NCBI RefSeq assembly: GCF_030504985.1
Contig: NZ_JASERU010000002.1
Location: 124,001 to 188,000, forward strand
DNA from: Fulvimonas sp. R45
GTDB taxonomy: Bacteria; Pseudomonadota; Gammaproteobacteria; Xanthomonadales; Rhodanobacteraceae
Length of the DNA: 64,000 bases
Direction: 5' to 3'
Positions 54,187-62,870 of the stretch are shown here, piece after piece (the first letter of the stretch is position 1; every line of letters starts with the position of its first letter). A model generated the notes under the pieces. It saw only the letters and a list, made by a program, of their open reading frames with translations, was not told the DNA's origin and searched no databases. The position numbers were made by a program, and so were the translations under genes.

Positions 54187-55089
54187 TCAGCCTTTCCGGC
54201 GGATCCGCAGGTCGCCGCTGAAGGTCTCCACCTCGATCTGCCCGTCGCCGCTGCCGGTCGTGGTTTCCAGCGCGCTGCCGGGGCCGTGGGCGGAAGACCT
54301 GGGCGTGCCGAAGTCGCTGCGCAGGTCGCCGCTGAAACTGCTGGCCTTGAGCGTGGCCGACAGCGTGGCGGGCAGGCGCAGGTCGACGTCGCCGCTCATG
54401 CTGTCGATGCCGATGTGGCCGCCCGGCGCCAGCGCGCCGTCGACCTGGGCGTCGCCGGACACCGTGCTCAGCTTCAGGCGTCGCCACGGGCCGCCACTGG
54501 CCTGCACGTGGCCGGAGATCGTCTGCAGTTCGGCGTCCCCGCCCAGTGCGGGCGCCAGGATGTCGCCGCTGACCGTCTGCAGGTTGGCCCGCGCGGCCTG
54601 GCCGGCGAAGGCGATGCCGCCGCTGACGCTGTTCACGTCCAGCGAGGGTGTGCGGGCGTTGATCCGCACCCGGCCGCTGATCGAATTGACCTTGAGCGAA
54701 CCGCCGTCGATGCCGTCGATGTCCAGCGGCGCGCTGACCACGTTCACCCGCAGGCTGGCGCGGCGCGGCACGCGCACGTCCAGCGTGGTCGGCCCGAGGT
54801 GGCTGTTGTCGCTCCAGTCGAACCAGCCCCCGCCGCCCTGCGGCTGCACCTTGATCGCCAGGGCGTCATCGCCGCCGGTGATCACCAGCGGCCTGGCGCC
54901 GTCGCCCAGTTCACCCTCCACCTGCACCTCGTTGCGGTCCCAGGCGGTGACGTGCACTTCGCCGCTGGTATTGCTGATGCTGATGTGCGCGGTCGCGGTG
55001 GCCGGGTGCTGCAGGTGGATCGGCGTGCCGGCCAGCGCCTGGCCGACGGCCAGGCTGAGCAGCAGGGGAAGCGTGCGGATGGTCTTCAT
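54187..55089 (-). CDS. DUF4097-type beta-helix secreted protein
   Basis: 300 residues. A signal peptide (KTIRTLPLLLSLAVGQALA) precedes a run of repeated strands of the type VNSISGRVRI, VNSVSGGIAF, LQTVSGDILA, LQTISGHVQA, LSTVSGDAQV and IDSMSGDVDL. The spaced (V/I)SG repeat is the hallmark of DUF4097 (putative adhesin-like) proteins. It ends FSGDLRIRRKG. GGGAG lies 7 bp before the ATG at 55089. It is the third gene after the sigma factor and membrane regulator, a common grouping in Xanthomonadales, and may be a product or sensor of that system. Its biochemical role is unknown. Confidence 0.87.
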   Translation of the reverse strand: MKTIRTLPLLLSLAVGQALAGTPIHLQHPATATAHISISNTSGEVHVTAWDRNEVQVEGELGDGARPLVITGGDDALAIKVQPQGGGGWFDWSDNSHLGPTTLDVRVPRRASLRVNVVSAPLDIDGIDGGSLKVNSISGRVRINARTPSLDVNSVSGGIAFAGQAARANLQTVSGDILAPALGGDAELQTISGHVQASGGPWRRLKLSTVSGDAQVDGALAPGGHIGIDSMSGDVDLRLPATLSATLKASSFSGDLRSDFGTPRSSAHGPGSALETTTGSGDGQIEVETFSGDLRIRRKG

Positions 55090-55105
55090 GGGCATTCTCC
55101 CGGCC

Positions 55106-55561
55106 TCAGCCGGCCTGGTGTTCGAGCTGGCGCAGGCTGGCCTGCTGTTGTTGGGTGTGCGAAAGCAGGCGCTGCAGGGCCGGCGAGGCGGGCGCCTGGC
55201 GCAGGGCCTGGCGCAGTTCCATCTGCGCCGCGTCCAGCACGATCGCGGCGCCGGCCAGGCGCGGATCGTCCGGCTTCCATGGCGCCACCGGTCCCGGCGC
55301 GTGCGCGGCCGGGGTGTGGGTGGCCTGCGTCGCGGATGGCGTGGCCAGGCCCCGGTGCAGTTGCCAGCCGAGGCCGGCGGCCAGCAGCAGCGCGGCGGCC
55401 AGGCCGGCGGCCAGCAGCACGCGATGGCGGCGGCGCGGCGCCGGTCCGGCGATCGGCGCGGCGGTGTCCAGCGCGGCGTCGATGCGGGCCCACAGGTCCT
55501 GCCGGGGCGCCACCGGCTGCCGCAACGCGCGCATCTGTCGGCGCCATTCGAATTCGTTCAT
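55106..55561 (-). CDS. Single-pass membrane protein, possible anti-sigma factor
   Basis: 151 residues. The N-terminal cytosolic part (1-45) contains EFEWRRQMRALRQPVAPRQDLW, a membrane helix lies at about 47-66, and a periplasmic Ala/Gln-rich helical part ends in a coiled-coil-like segment (LLSHTQQQQASLRQLEHQAG). The start overlaps the sigma-factor stop as ATGA. Position and topology fit an anti-sigma factor. The Cys/His zinc motif of ZAS-type anti-sigmas is absent, so it would be a different type. Function is inferred from context only. Confidence 0.7.
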   Translation of the reverse strand: MNEFEWRRQMRALRQPVAPRQDLWARIDAALDTAAPIAGPAPRRRHRVLLAAGLAAALLLAAGLGWQLHRGLATPSATQATHTPAAHAPGPVAPWKPDDPRLAGAAIVLDAAQMELRQALRQAPASPALQRLLSHTQQQQASLRQLEHQAG

Positions 55562-56139
55562 GCGTTTTCTCCGAGTGCCTTGCGCAGCAGGCCGCGCGCA
55601 CGATGCAGTTGCGCCTTCGACGAGCCTACCGCCATGCCCAGTTCCGCGCCGATCTCCTCGTGCTTCCAGCCTTCCACGTCGTGCAGCACGAGTACGGCAC
55701 GGGCGCGTGGCGGCAGGCCGCCGATCGCGCGCTCCAATTCCTCGCGCTCGGCGGCGCAGAACGGCGTTTCGCCGTGGTCGGGCAGGTGCTCCTCGTCCGT
55801 GAAGCCGACCGGGTCGGCGCCGCGCGCGCGGATGTCCATCAGCGCCACGTTCACCGCCAGGCGGTACAGCCAGGTGCCGAACGCGCTCTGTCCGCGGAAG
55901 CTGTCCAGCTTCTGCCAGGCGCGCACGAAGGCCTCCTGGGTGAGGTCCTCGGCGCGCGCGTGGTCGTAGCCGGCCAGCCGATACACCGCGCCGTGCACGC
56001 GGTTCACGTGCCGCTGGTAGAGCCGCTGGAACGCGCCGCGATCGCCACGTGCCGCCGCCTGCACGTCGAGCGTGTCGGGGTGTTCCTCGGCAGGCGCTGG
56101 CGGCATGCGGTTCCCGGTAGTGGCGCAGGCGGTGATCAT
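55558..56139 (-). CDS. ECF-type RNA polymerase sigma factor
   Basis: 193 residues with region 2 (FQRLYQRHVNRVHGAVYRL, DLTQEAFVRAWQKLDSFRGQSAFGTWLYRLAVNVALM) and region 4 (LPPRARAVLVLHDVEGWKHEEIGAELGMAVGSSKAQLHRAR). It has no region 1.1 or 3, hence the ECF class. The first residues up to Met12 (56106) may not be translated. It is first of three coupled leftward genes, with the membrane protein and the DUF4097 gene downstream, and probably controls its own operon. No clear ECF promoter could be picked out upstream because a repeat occupies the gap. Confidence 0.92.
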   Translation of the reverse strand: MITACATTGNRMPPAPAEEHPDTLDVQAAARGDRGAFQRLYQRHVNRVHGAVYRLAGYDHARAEDLTQEAFVRAWQKLDSFRGQSAFGTWLYRLAVNVALMDIRARGADPVGFTDEEHLPDHGETPFCAAEREELERAIGGLPPRARAVLVLHDVEGWKHEEIGAELGMAVGSSKAQLHRARGLLRKALGENA

Positions 56140-56200
56140 CTTGCCAGCTTGGATGCGCGCCTGGGCATGAACGTTTAAGGAGGCAGCACAGTGCCTGGAG

Positions 56201-56330
56201 TGAGTCCCTCTCCCACTCGTGGAAGAGGGTGCCGGCAGGCGGGAGAGGGCCCGTGCGGAGCGAGGCGTGGCGGTGTACCGCGCCCTCTCCCCAACCCCTC
56301 TCCCGCGAAGCAGGCGAGGGGCTCTCGGGC
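56201..56330. repeat. REP-like composite repeat
   Basis: It begins with the hairpin CCCTCTCCCAC...GTGGAAGAGGG and ends with CCCCTCTCCCGCG...GGCGAGGGG, about 70 bp apart. It shares layout with the repeat at 48146 and more loosely with those at 4274 and 63853. It lies between the sigma-factor gene and pckG. Confidence 0.6.
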
Positions 56331-56334
56331 TCGG

Positions 56335-58113
56335 CTAGGCGGTGGCGGTGCGGGGAGCGACGACGTCGCCGTCCAGTGCATCGGCCACGCGCCGGCGTTC
56401 CTGGCGCAGGCGCTCGGGCAGGCGCGGGGCGAAACCTTCCAGGTACTCGCCGATGGCTGCGAGTTCGGCCTGCCAGCCGGCGGTGTCCACGGCGAGCAGT
56501 TCGTCGAGCGCGGCGGCATCGATGTCGAGGCCGTCGAGGTTCAGTTCGCCGGGGGCGGGCAGGGTGCCGATGGCGGTCTGCTCGCCGCGCGCCTTGCCTT
56601 CCACGCGCGCGATCATCCACTCCAGCACGCGCAGGTTCTGGCCGAAGCCGGGCCACAGGAACTTCCCGTCCTTGCCTTTGCGGAACCAGTTGACGTGGAA
56701 GACCTTCGGCAACTTCATGCCGGGCTTGTCGAACGACAGCCAGTGCGCGAAGTAATCGCCGTAGTGGTAGCCGGCGAACGGCTTCATCGCCATCGAGTCG
56801 CGGCGCAGCACGCCGACCGCGCCGGTGGCCGCGGCGGTGGTCTCCGAGCCCATCGCGGCGCCCATCAGCACGCCGTGCGTCCAGTCCTGCGCCTCCATCA
56901 CCAGCGGCAGCAGCGAGGGGCGGCGGCCGCCGAAGACGATCGCGCTGATCGGCACGCCCTGCGCGTCCTCGGCCTTCTCGGACCAGGTGGGGCATTGCTT
57001 TGCGCTCACCGTGAAGCGCGAGTTCGGGTGCGCCGCGGGGCCGTTGGCCGGGTCGTACGGACGCCCCTGCCAGTCGGTGACCGGCGTGCCGGGCAGGCCT
57101 TCCCACCACGGCTGGTTGTCGGCGGTGACCGCGACGTTGGTGAAGATGGTGTCGCGCGCGACGCTGGCCAGCGCGTTCGGGTTGGTGTCGTTGCTGGTGC
57201 CCGGCGCCACGCCGAAGAAGCCGGCCTCGGGGTTGATCGCGTAGAGCCGTCCATCTGCGCCGGGGCGCATCCAGCAGATGTCGTCGCCCACCGTCCACAC
57301 CTTCCAGCCGTCCCTGCGGTAGCCCTCGGGCGGGATCAGCATGGCGAGGTTGGTCTTGCCGCAGGCGGAGGGGAAGGCGGCGGCGACGTAGTGCGTTTCG
57401 CCCCGCGGGTTCTCGATGCCCACGATCAGCATGTGCTCGGCCAGCCAACCCTCGTCGCGGGCCTGGTTGGAGGCGATGCGCAGCGCGTGGCACTTCTTGC
57501 CCAGCAGCGCGTTGCCGCCGTAGCCGGAACCGTAGGATTTGATCAGCCGCTCGGCGGGGAAGTGCATGATCCAGCGGCGCTCGGGATCGAGTTCGCCGGT
57601 GGAGTGCAGGCCTTTCACGAACGTGCCCTCGCGCTCGATGCGCGCCTGCGCGGCGGCGCCCATGCGGGTCATGATCCGCATGTTGGCGACCACGTAGGGG
57701 CTGTCGGTGATCTCCACCCCGCAGCGCGACAGCGGCGAGTCGATCGGGCCCATGCAGTACGGGATCACGTACATCGTGCGACCCCGCATGCAGCCGTCGA
57801 ACAGCGCGTCCATCTTCGCGTGCGCCTCGGCCGGGTCCATCCAGTGGTTGTTGGGACCGGCGTCCTCGCGCTCCGGGTGGCAGACCAGGGTGAGGTGTTC
57901 CACGCGCGCCACGTCGGCGGGGTTGGAGCGGTGCAGGTAGCAGCCCGGGTGGGTCTGCTGGTTCAGCTCGACCAGGGTGCCGTCGGCCAGCATCTGCCGC
58001 ACCAGCGCCTGATATTCGGCCTCGGATCCGTCGCACCAGTGGATCGCCGCCGGGCGGGTCAGCGCCGCCGCCTCGTCGACCCACCGTTGCAGTGCTTCCA
58101 GCTTGCTCGCCAT
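56335..58113 (-). CDS. pckG: Phosphoenolpyruvate carboxykinase (GTP)
   Basis: 592 residues, the GTP-dependent class. It converts oxaloacetate to PEP in gluconeogenesis. FPSACGKTN (247-255) holds the catalytic Cys and the P-loop Lys. [44 protein letters not shown] and [12 protein letters not shown] are further signatures. The ATG at 58113 follows GAGG; an ATG 27 bp upstream is less likely. A good sigma70-type promoter lies 40-70 bp upstream. The stop abuts a palindromic repeat. Confidence 0.96.
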   Translation of the reverse strand: MASKLEALQRWVDEAAALTRPAAIHWCDGSEAEYQALVRQMLADGTLVELNQQTHPGCYLHRSNPADVARVEHLTLVCHPEREDAGPNNHWMDPAEAHAKMDALFDGCMRGRTMYVIPYCMGPIDSPLSRCGVEITDSPYVVANMRIMTRMGAAAQARIEREGTFVKGLHSTGELDPERRWIMHFPAERLIKSYGSGYGGNALLGKKCHALRIASNQARDEGWLAEHMLIVGIENPRGETHYVAAAFPSACGKTNLAMLIPPEGYRRDGWKVWTVGDDICWMRPGADGRLYAINPEAGFFGVAPGTSNDTNPNALASVARDTIFTNVAVTADNQPWWEGLPGTPVTDWQGRPYDPANGPAAHPNSRFTVSAKQCPTWSEKAEDAQGVPISAIVFGGRRPSLLPLVMEAQDWTHGVLMGAAMGSETTAAATGAVGVLRRDSMAMKPFAGYHYGDYFAHWLSFDKPGMKLPKVFHVNWFRKGKDGKFLWPGFGQNLRVLEWMIARVEGKARGEQTAIGTLPAPGELNLDGLDIDAAALDELLAVDTAGWQAELAAIGEYLEGFAPRLPERLRQERRRVADALDGDVVAPRTATA

Positions 58114-58152
58114 GTTTTCCTCGCCTTGGTCTTCGGCCAAAAGAGAGTCAAA

Positions 58153-58181
58153 ACACTATGTTGCAGAAACTGGCATTGCAA
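58153..58181 (-). promoter_or_regulatory. Putative pckG promoter
   Basis: On the minus strand TTGCAA (58181-58176), exactly 17 bp, then TAGTGT (58158-58153), about 40 bp before the pckG start. Confidence 0.55.
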
Positions 58182-58193
58182 GGTCGCGCGCAG

Positions 58194-58220
58194 CAAAACG
58201 GGCGCCGCAAGGGCGCCCGT
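58194..58220 (-). terminator. Terminator after the TetR gene
   Basis: On the minus strand ACGGGCGCC, loop CTTGC, GGCGCCCGT, followed by TTT. Confidence 0.8.
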
Positions 58221-58249
58221 GTGCGTAGATCGGCAGTTTCCGCCGGAAG

Positions 58250-58828
58250 TCAGGCGGGAATCAGGGTGGCGATCATGTGTTCGACGTAGGCGTCGAATTC
58301 CTCGTGGCCGAGGCGCGGCAGGCCCAGCGTGAAGTTCAGTTGCAGGAAGCCCACGTAGGCGGCGTAGGTGAGCCGCGCGCGGTTGATCGCCTCGGCGGGT
58401 GGCAGGCCGGCCTCGCGGTAGGCCTTGTTGAGGAATTCGGTGCGCCGCTGCGAGACGCGCGCCATCACCGGTACCACCAGCGGGTGGTCCAGCGCCTTCA
58501 GCAGGGCGGCGTAGACCCGGTGCGGCTGCAGTTCGTGCGCCACGCGGCGGAACAGCTCCGGCAGGCGCACGCGCGGGTCGGGGATGGCCTCGATCTGCGC
58601 GATCACCTCGCGCTCGCCGTACTGCTCCCAGCGTTCCAGCGCGGCCTGCAGCAGCGCCTCGCGGGTGCGGAAATGCCAGTAGAAGCTGCCCTTGGTGACG
58701 CCCAGCTGGCGCGCCAGCGCCTCCACCGCGAGGGCGCCCACGCCCTGCTCGGCGATCAGGCCCAGCGCGGCCTCTTCCCAGTCCTCGGCGGAGAGGCGGG
58801 TGCGTTCCGGTTTGGTGCTCACATTCAT
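58250..58828 (-). CDS. TetR/AcrR family transcriptional regulator
   Basis: 192 residues. The N-terminal helix-turn-helix reads ALAVEALARQLGVTKGSFYWHFRTREALL (about 32-60). The C-terminal ligand domain (65-190) is helical, with many Arg and hydrophobic residues. It is divergent from an alpha/beta hydrolase and close to fadE and a thioesterase-like gene, which suggests a fatty acyl or ester ligand (inference). Copies of CCGTATGG sit next to its own start and over the hydrolase start. Confidence 0.93.
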   Translation of the reverse strand: MNVSTKPERTRLSAEDWEEAALGLIAEQGVGALAVEALARQLGVTKGSFYWHFRTREALLQAALERWEQYGEREVIAQIEAIPDPRVRLPELFRRVAHELQPHRVYAALLKALDHPLVVPVMARVSQRRTEFLNKAYREAGLPPAEAINRARLTYAAYVGFLQLNFTLGLPRLGHEEFDAYVEHMIATLIPA

Positions 58829-58830
58829 GT

Positions 58831-58838
58831 CCGTATGG
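58831..58838. promoter_or_regulatory. CCGTATGG motif next to the TetR start
   Basis: An 8-bp copy of the motif repeated at 58911-58918 on the same strand, 2 bp upstream of the TetR start codon. Candidate half of an operator for autoregulation. Confidence 0.4.
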
Positions 58839-58900
58839 TAGCCCAGACGGGATGCCGATGCGCACGTGGCCGGCGTGGTTGACGACGGTGGGATGGCGAT

Positions 58901-58918
58901 CCATACTCATCCGTATGG
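58901..58918. promoter_or_regulatory. Candidate TetR operator over the hydrolase start
   Basis: CCATAC (58901-58906), 6-bp spacer, GTATGG (58913-58918): an interrupted palindrome that includes the second CCGTATGG and covers the ATG at 58915. Binding here would block translation initiation signals and transcription of the hydrolase gene. Confidence 0.5.
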
Positions 58919-59799
58919 AAGATTTCGCAGCCCGGTATTCGACGTTCCGCACGGCCGACGGCCTCGCGCTGGCGGTGGAGACCCGGCATGCCCACGGCGC
59001 GCCGGGCGTGCTGTTCGCCCATGGCTTCGGCCAGACCCGTGGCGCCTGGGGCGGCGCGGCCGCCGTGCTGGCGGCGCAGGGCTGCCGCTGCGTGGGTTTC
59101 GACGCGCGCGGCCATGGCGGGAGCGATTACCTGCCCGGCGGCGCCTACCACATGCAGCAGTTCGTCGACGACCTGCTGGGACTGGCCCGGGCGCAGCCCG
59201 CGCCGCCGGTGCTGGTGGGCGCCTCGATGGGCGGCCTGCTCGGCCTGGTGGCGGCGGGCGAGGCGCGGCCGGCGCCGTTCCGCGCGCTGGTACTGGTGGA
59301 CATCACCCCGCGCTGGGAGACCCGGGGCGTGGAGCGCATCCTCGCCTTCATGCAGGCGCACCCGGACGGCTTCGCCGACTATGCCGAGGCCGCGGCGCGG
59401 ATCGCCGCCTACCTGCCGCACCGCGCCGGTCGCAAGAGCGGGGAACAGCTGCGGCCGCTGCTGCGCGAAGGCGCCGACGGCCGCCTGCGCTGGCACTGGG
59501 ACCCGGCCCTGCTGGCGGGCGACCTGGTGCAGGAAAGCGAGCGCTACCAGCCGCGCCTGCTCGCCGCCGCGGCCCAGGTCGAAGTGCCGGTGCTGCTGCT
59601 TTCCGGCGAACGCAGCGACGTGGTCTCGCGCGCCACCATCGACGAGTTCCTGGCGCTGGTGCCGCAGGCGCGGCACGTGGCCGTGGCGGGCGCCACGCAC
59701 ATAGTCGCCGGCGACGCCAACGACGCGTTCACCCGCGAGATCGCACGTTTCACCCAGTCATTGGACGGTGCGGACGCCCTGGACGCGCGCATCGCCTGA
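58915..59799 (+). CDS. Alpha/beta-fold hydrolase
   Basis: 294 residues. The oxyanion region is GVLFAHGFGQTRGAWGG. Asp in GFDARGHGGSD is typical, and the nucleophile elbow is VGASMGGLLGL with Ser about residue 104. The acid is expected in LLSGERSDVV and the His in GATHIVAGDANDAF. It has no signal peptide, so it is cytosolic. The family covers esterases, lipases and thioesterases; the exact substrate is unknown. The start at 58915 is chosen because the upstream part is the regulatory region; fadE begins 34 bp downstream. Confidence 0.88.
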   Translation: MEDFAARYSTFRTADGLALAVETRHAHGAPGVLFAHGFGQTRGAWGGAAAVLAAQGCRCVGFDARGHGGSDYLPGGAYHMQQFVDDLLGLARAQPAPPVLVGASMGGLLGLVAAGEARPAPFRALVLVDITPRWETRGVERILAFMQAHPDGFADYAEAAARIAAYLPHRAGRKSGEQLRPLLREGADGRLRWHWDPALLAGDLVQESERYQPRLLAAAAQVEVPVLLLSGERSDVVSRATIDEFLALVPQARHVAVAGATHIVAGDANDAFTREIARFTQSLDGADALDARIA

Positions 59800-59833
59800 C
59801 CGTCACACGCACGACCGCAACGAGGATGTCGAG

Positions 59834-62308
59834 ATGTCCGTGATACTGACCCTGCTGGCGGCGCTCATCGCGACCGGCGCCTGCGCCTACCACCGCAGCA
59901 GCCTGCGCACCTTCGCCATCGCCGCGCCGCTGGCGACGCTGGTCGTCGGCCTGCTTACCGGCGCGTACTGGACGATGGCCGTCCTGCTCGTCGTCGAGCT
60001 GGGCGTCGCCGTGCCGCTGCTGATGCCGACGTTCCGCCGCCGGCAGGTCACCGCGCCGCTGCTGAAGATGTTCGCCAGGGTCACGCCGAAACTGTCGGAG
60101 ACCGAGCAGACCGCGCTGGAAGCCGGCACGGTCGGTTTCGAGGGCGAGCTGTTCTCCGGCAAGCCGGACTGGCACGAGCTGCTGAAGCAGCCGAAGCCCG
60201 AGCTGAGCGTGGAGGAGCAGGCCTTCATGGACGGCCCGGTGGAACAGCTGTGCGCGATGGTCGACGACTGGCAGATCACCCACGAGCTGGCCGACCTGCC
60301 GCCGGAGGTGTGGGAGTTCGTCAAGAAGAACAAGTTCTTCGGCATGATCATCCCGAAGCAGTACGGCGGCCTGCAGTTCTCGGCGCTGGCGCACTCGGCG
60401 GTGCTGCAGAAGCTGTCGACGATGTCGGCCACGCTGGCTTCCACCGTGGCGGTGCCCAATTCGCTGGGCCCGGCCGAGCTGCTGCTGCACTACGGCAGCG
60501 AGGAGCAGAAGAACTACTACCTGCCGCGCCTGGCGGTGGGCGAGGAGATCCCCTGCTTCGCGCTCACCGGCCCGTACGCGGGCTCCGACGCCACCTCGAT
60601 CCCCGATTACGGCATCGTCTGCAGGCAGGTGGTGGACGGCGTCGAGACATTGGGCGTGAAGCTGACGTTCGACAAGCGCTACATCACCCTGGCGCCGATC
60701 GCCACCGTGGTCGGCCTGGCCTTCTGCATGTACGACCCGGAGCACCTGCTGGGCGACAGGGAGGACCTCGGCATCACCCTGGCGCTGCTGCCGCGCTCCA
60801 CGCCGGGGCTCGAGATCGGCCGCCGTCACTTCCCGCTCAACATCCCGTTCCAGAACGGCCCGATCCACGGCAAGGACGTGTTCGCGCCGCTGTCGGTGCT
60901 GATCGGCGGCCCCGAGATGGCCGGCCACGGCTGGCGCATGCTGGTGGAATGCCTGTCGGTGGGGCGTGCGATCTCGCTGCCGTCCAACGCCACCGGCGCG
61001 ATGCGCGGCTCGGCCGCGGCCACCGGCGCCTACGCGCGCATGCGCAAGCAGTTCGGCCTCGCCATCGCCCGCTTCGAAGGCGTGGAGGAAGCGCTGGGCC
61101 GCATCGGCGGCCTCACCTACGCCACCACCGCGCTGTCGCGCGCCACCGCCGCCGCGGTGGACCGCGGCGAGAAGCCGGCAGTGCCTTCGGCGATCGCCAA
61201 GTACCACGCCACCGAGTGGGCGCGCACGGTGGCCGGCGACACCATGGACGTGCACGGCGGCAAGGCGGTGCAGCTGGGCCCGAAGAACTACGCCGGCCGC
61301 GGCTGGTCGTCGGTGCCGATCGCGATCACCGTGGAAGGCGCGAACATCATGACGCGCAGCCTGATGATCTTCGGCCAGGGCGCGATCCGCTGCCATCCCT
61401 ACGTGCTGAAGGAAATGCAGGCGCTGTCCATCGCCGACTACGGCGAGCGCCTGCGCAGCTTCGACCGGGCGCTGTTCGGCCACATCGGCTTCGGCATCTC
61501 CAACGCGGTGCGCAGCTTCGCGATGGGCCTGTCCGGCGGGCGCATGGGCGACAGCGCGGGCGACGCCTATACCCGCCGCTACTATCGCAAGCTCAATCGC
61601 TACTCCGCCGCGCTGGCGCTGTGCGCAGACACCTTCATGGGCGTGCTGGGCGGCAAGCTGAAGTTCAAGGAGAAGCTCTCCGCACGGCTGGGCGACGTAT
61701 TGAGCTACCTCTACATCGCAAGCAGCATGCTCAAGCGCTACGAGGATACCGGCCGGCCCGAGGCCGACCGCCCGTTCCTGGCCTGGGGCTTCCACGAGTG
61801 CATGTGGCTGATCCAGAACGCGCTGGACGGCGCCATCCGCAACTTCCCGGTGCGCCCGGTGGCCTGGCTGCTGCGGGTGCTGGTGTTCCCGCTGGGCCGC
61901 CGCGAGGTACCGCCATCGGACCGCCTGGGCCGCCGCGTGGCCGCGCTGCTCACCGCGCCGAACGAGGCGCGCGGGCGCCTGCTGGAATGGGTCTACCTCA
62001 CCCCCACGCCGAACAACACGGTGGGCCGCATGAACGCGCTGCTGCCCGAGGTGATCGCCGCCGAACCGGTGGAGCGCAAGTTCCTGAAAGCGCAGAAGGC
62101 CGGCCAGTTCAAGGCGCACGACTACGACGGCCAACTGGCCGAGGCGCTGGCCGCCGGCGTGGTGAGCCAGGCCGAACACGACCTGCTCAAGCGCGTGCGC
62201 GACGGTGTGTTCGAGTTCATCTCGGTGGACGACTTCGACCCGTCCGAGCTGCGCGCGGCGGTGACGCGGGCGGACGAACGCAAGAAGAAGCTGGCCGACG
62301 CCGCCTGA
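59834..62308 (+). CDS. fadE: Acyl-CoA dehydrogenase FadE
   Basis: 824 residues, close to the long bacterial FadE (about 814). Two N-terminal hydrophobic helices (residues 1-60) anchor it at the inner membrane. Acyl-CoA dehydrogenase signatures include FFGMIIPKQYGGLQFSALAHS, CFALTGPYAGSDATSIPDYG, and EGANIMTRSLMIFGQGAIRCHPY. The C-terminal extension (about 500-824) is the part special to FadE. It passes electrons to ETF, whose genes lie 30 kb away. GAGG precedes the ATG. It follows the hydrolase gene closely and ends in a terminator. Confidence 0.94.
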   Translation: MSVILTLLAALIATGACAYHRSSLRTFAIAAPLATLVVGLLTGAYWTMAVLLVVELGVAVPLLMPTFRRRQVTAPLLKMFARVTPKLSETEQTALEAGTVGFEGELFSGKPDWHELLKQPKPELSVEEQAFMDGPVEQLCAMVDDWQITHELADLPPEVWEFVKKNKFFGMIIPKQYGGLQFSALAHSAVLQKLSTMSATLASTVAVPNSLGPAELLLHYGSEEQKNYYLPRLAVGEEIPCFALTGPYAGSDATSIPDYGIVCRQVVDGVETLGVKLTFDKRYITLAPIATVVGLAFCMYDPEHLLGDREDLGITLALLPRSTPGLEIGRRHFPLNIPFQNGPIHGKDVFAPLSVLIGGPEMAGHGWRMLVECLSVGRAISLPSNATGAMRGSAAATGAYARMRKQFGLAIARFEGVEEALGRIGGLTYATTALSRATAAAVDRGEKPAVPSAIAKYHATEWARTVAGDTMDVHGGKAVQLGPKNYAGRGWSSVPIAITVEGANIMTRSLMIFGQGAIRCHPYVLKEMQALSIADYGERLRSFDRALFGHIGFGISNAVRSFAMGLSGGRMGDSAGDAYTRRYYRKLNRYSAALALCADTFMGVLGGKLKFKEKLSARLGDVLSYLYIASSMLKRYEDTGRPEADRPFLAWGFHECMWLIQNALDGAIRNFPVRPVAWLLRVLVFPLGRREVPPSDRLGRRVAALLTAPNEARGRLLEWVYLTPTPNNTVGRMNALLPEVIAAEPVERKFLKAQKAGQFKAHDYDGQLAEALAAGVVSQAEHDLLKRVRDGVFEFISVDDFDPSELRAAVTRADERKKKLADAA

Positions 62309-62333
62309 GCCGCGTCGTCGCATGGGCATGAAC

Positions 62334-62365
62334 GAACGGGGCGCGGGTCGCCCCGTTCCCTTTTC
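62334..62365 (+). terminator. Terminator after fadE
   Basis: GAACGGGGCG (62334-62343), loop CGGGT, CGCCCCGTTC (62349-62358), then CCTTTTC. Confidence 0.85.
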
Positions 62366-62378
62366 GGGAGCCGCGGGC

Positions 62379-62846
62379 ATGAGCGCAGCGCTGAAACTCT
62401 GGAGCAGGCTTTCCCGCTGGCCTGGCGGCGCGTGGCTCTACGGCCGGCTGATCTGCCTCAGGGCGCCGTACTTCGCCACCATTGCACCGCGCTTCGTGAG
62501 GCTGGAGCCGGGCCGCTGCGAGATCACCCTCCGCGACCGCCGCCGCGTGCACAACCATATCGGCACCGTGCATGCCATCGCCTTGTGCAATCTCGCCGAG
62601 CTGTGCGCCGGCGTGATGAGCGAGGCCACGCTGCCGACCGGCATGCGCTGGATTCCCAAGGGCATGACGGTCGAGTACCTGGCGAAGGCGGTTGGCACCA
62701 TGCACGCGGTGGCCACGCCGCAAGCGCCTGCCGTGGCATTCGCCGAGGGGCGCGAGTGGCCGGTGCAGGTGGATGTCCGTGACGCCGGCGGCCAGGCGGT
62801 GTTCCGCGCCGTGGCCACCATGTGGGTATCGCCGCGCAGGGCCTGA
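62379..62846 (+). CDS. DUF4442 hotdog-fold protein (thioesterase-like)
   Basis: 155 residues. A hotdog fold is suggested by APRFVRLEPGRCEITLRDRR, the helix HNHIGTVHAIALCNLAELCAGV, and MRWIPKGMTVEYLAKAVG. This matches the DUF4442/YiiD-C-type family of putative acyl-CoA thioesterases. It has no membrane segment. The ATG at 62379 has GGGAG before it; earlier in-frame codons overlap the fadE terminator and are rejected. Its position after fadE suggests acyl-CoA metabolism. Confidence 0.85.
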   Translation: MSAALKLWSRLSRWPGGAWLYGRLICLRAPYFATIAPRFVRLEPGRCEITLRDRRRVHNHIGTVHAIALCNLAELCAGVMSEATLPTGMRWIPKGMTVEYLAKAVGTMHAVATPQAPAVAFAEGREWPVQVDVRDAGGQAVFRAVATMWVSPRRA

Positions 62847-62870
62847 ACCGCCTCTGTGCCGGCCGTGCGT

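Noticed and set aside
55562-58084. Continuous minus-strand frame joining a pckG alternative frame to the 151-residue membrane protein
   Set aside because: Only its last 151 codons (55106-55561) look like protein, and these have their own start overlapping the sigma gene. The rest is Arg/Gly/Ala-rich shadow.
59750-62380. 876-codon minus-strand open frame opposite fadE
   Set aside because: Same shadow pattern; FadE motifs and ribosome-binding site are on the plus strand.
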